Shown in pieces: positions 6,043 to 7,116 of a DNA stretch of 7,116 bases. The notes below the pieces were generated by a model. It was given only the letters and a program-made list of their open reading frames with translations, made no database searches and was not told the DNA's origin. Both the position numbers and the translations under genes were made by a program. Origin of the DNA: Dehalococcoidales bacterium. GTDB taxonomy: Bacteria > Chloroflexota > Dehalococcoidia > Dehalococcoidales > CSSed11-197. Within the stretch, counting starts at the first letter, position 1, and the number at the start of each line of letters is the position of its first letter. The stretch lies in NCBI GenBank assembly GCA_028705415.1, contig JAQWDO010000043.1, positions 1-7,116 on the forward strand. Reading direction: 5' to 3'.

Positions 6043-7116
6043 ATGGTACTTTTTTCTTTCTTCTTCTTCAAGGTAATCCAGGTGTACCAGCAAATCACTG
6101 CGCCCGACCAGTTCTTTTATACTGCTCATTCCGTATTGCCTTAATAGTTCACACCATTGCCTGCGCCAGGCGATATACATATTTACAATGCGGCGCTCCG
6201 CCCATTCCTCGGTAATTACATGTCCCAATTCCGGGTCGGTCGTGGCAATGCCCCTGGGGCATCCCCGCCCGCTTTCACAATGACCGCATCTTACACATTC
6301 CACCGCAACCAGTTCTGCTGTACCAATAACAACACCATCGGCACCGAGTGCAATAGCCTTGGCAACATCCATGGCATTGCGTATGCCTCCACTGGCAATC
6401 AGTGTAACTTTGTCCCGCACACCCTCAGCGACAAGAAAGCGATGCACGCGAGGGATAGCATATTCTATTGGCATGGCAATGTTCTTTTTTGCGATATCCG
6501 GAGCAGCACCGGTGCCGCCATAGCTGCCATCAAAATGAATTACATGGGCTCCGGCATAATAAGCGCCAACGGCCACCATATCTGAATCAGCAGGAGTTGA
6601 AACCTTAACTGATACCAGTCCGGAAGGGTTTATATGCTTGATCCAATCCACATGTTTCTTATGGTCTTCCACCGAATATACGCTGTGGAAAGGAAAGGGA
6701 GAAAAAAGAGCGTTTCCAATCACGGTCTGTCTTATGGCCGCCACCTCTGCGGTAACTTTATCCCCCAGTAAATGCCCTCCCAAACCGGGCTTGGCACCCT
6801 GCGCATACTTGAACTCTACCATCGGAGCCCGTCTGATTGTTTCTTCTCTTACTCCAAAGAGCCCGGTAGCAACCTGAGTGATCACATGATCGGCATACGG
6901 AATTATTTTTTCATGATAACCACCTTCGCCGGTACAGGTCAGGGTCCCCAGTTTTTTGGCAGCCCGGGCACGGCCGATAAGCACCGGAAGGGCTGTTGAG
7001 CCAAAGGACATCCCGCCTCCATAGACCGGGATATCAATAGAAAGTGGCAGACGTCCATCATCCCGGCGATTTAATACAACACTGGTGTCTATTTCTTCAT
7101 CACCAATTTCAAGATA
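6025..7116 (-). CDS. gltB: FMN-binding glutamate synthase catalytic subunit, archaeal type (5' end missing)
   Basis: Synthase domain of glutamate synthase, a TIM barrel that binds FMN and an iron-sulfur cluster and makes glutamate from 2-oxoglutarate, ammonia and electrons. The frame is open to the right edge; 363 residues are visible and the N-terminus is outside. Motifs in order: 'GGGMSFGS' (33-40), 'TGEGGYH' (62-68), 'YAQGAKPGLGG' (104-114), 'SPFPFHSVYSVEDH', 'VSVKVS', 'DGSYGGTGAAP' (196-206) and FMN-phosphate site 'IASGGIRNAMDVAKAIALGAD' in two parts (240-260). It then has the cluster region 'CVRCGHCESGRGCPRGI' (274-290). Classical enzymes hold a [3Fe-4S] cluster with C-x5-C-x4-C; here there are four cysteines spaced C-x2-C-x2-C-x5-C, followed by Pro. 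The chain ends about 75 residues later in Gly-Gly-Cys. There is no amidotransferase or GXGXG domain in the visible part; both lie in the next gene, which is start-stop coupled. The electron-donating small subunit or ferredoxin partner is not seen and may be upstream. Confidence 0.93.
   Translation of the reverse strand, partial: YLEIGDEEIDTSVVLNRRDDGRLPLSIDIPVYGGGMSFGSTALPVLIGRARAAKKLGTLTCTGEGGYHEKIIPYADHVITQVATGLFGVREETIRRAPMVEFKYAQGAKPGLGGHLLGDKVTAEVAAIRQTVIGNALFSPFPFHSVYSVEDHKKHVDWIKHINPSGLVSVKVSTPADSDMVAVGAYYAGAHVIHFDGSYGGTGAAPDIAKKNIAMPIEYAIPRVHRFLVAEGVRDKVTLIASGGIRNAMDVAKAIALGADGVVIGTAELVAVECVRCGHCESGRGCPRGIATTDPELGHVITEEWAERRIVNMYIAWRRQWCELLRQYGMSSIKELVGRSDLLVHLDYLEEEERKKYHPEGGC

Overview
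The window is a gene-dense bacterial chromosomal segment with roughly balanced base composition. It carries six protein genes, two of them cut by the window edges. One plus-strand gene at the left faces a run of five co-directional minus-strand genes that fill the rest. No RNA genes, insertion sequences, CRISPR arrays or phage genes were seen, and no intergenic gap exceeds about 65 bases.

Left part (2-1027, plus): the 3' portion of a TAXI-family TRAP-transporter solute-binding protein. It converges on the minus-strand cluster across a short junction, and a perfect 11-bp inverted repeat lies at that junction.

Minus-strand cluster, in transcription order from the right edge: (1) an FMN-binding glutamate synthase catalytic subunit, N-terminus missing (7116-6025); (2) an unusual 886-residue chain joining a class II glutamine amidotransferase domain to a GXGXG beta-helix domain (6025-3365), start-stop coupled to gene 1; (3) HisF, the imidazole-glycerol-phosphate synthase cyclase (3383-2622), overlapping gene 2 by 19 bp; (4) an OmpR/PhoB-type regulator whose receiver domain has lost the phosphorylation residues (2559-1897); (5) a SpoU/TrmH-family RNA 2'-O-methyltransferase (1834-1055).

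Genes 1 and 2 together hold the amidotransferase, FMN/glutamate synthase and GXGXG parts of glutamate synthase (GOGAT). They are split and rearranged compared with the classical single GltB chain, and no NAD(P)H-oxidising small subunit is in view. The proposed flow is that glutamine is hydrolysed by gene 2, ammonia is combined with 2-oxoglutarate by gene 1, and HisF is a second ammonia-using enzyme made from the same message. The phosphorylation-independent-looking regulator that follows is a candidate nitrogen or amino-acid regulator; this rests on context and is inference.

Organism: the split GOGAT and the TAXI transporter fit an anaerobic bacterium, perhaps Chloroflexota (Dehalococcoidia-like) or a clostridial lineage. 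This is a weak guess, because no taxonomic marker is present. Nothing here proves a wholly new system. The points most worth following are the amidotransferase-GXGXG fusion, the four-cysteine cluster motif in its FMN partner, and the degenerate response regulator beside them.
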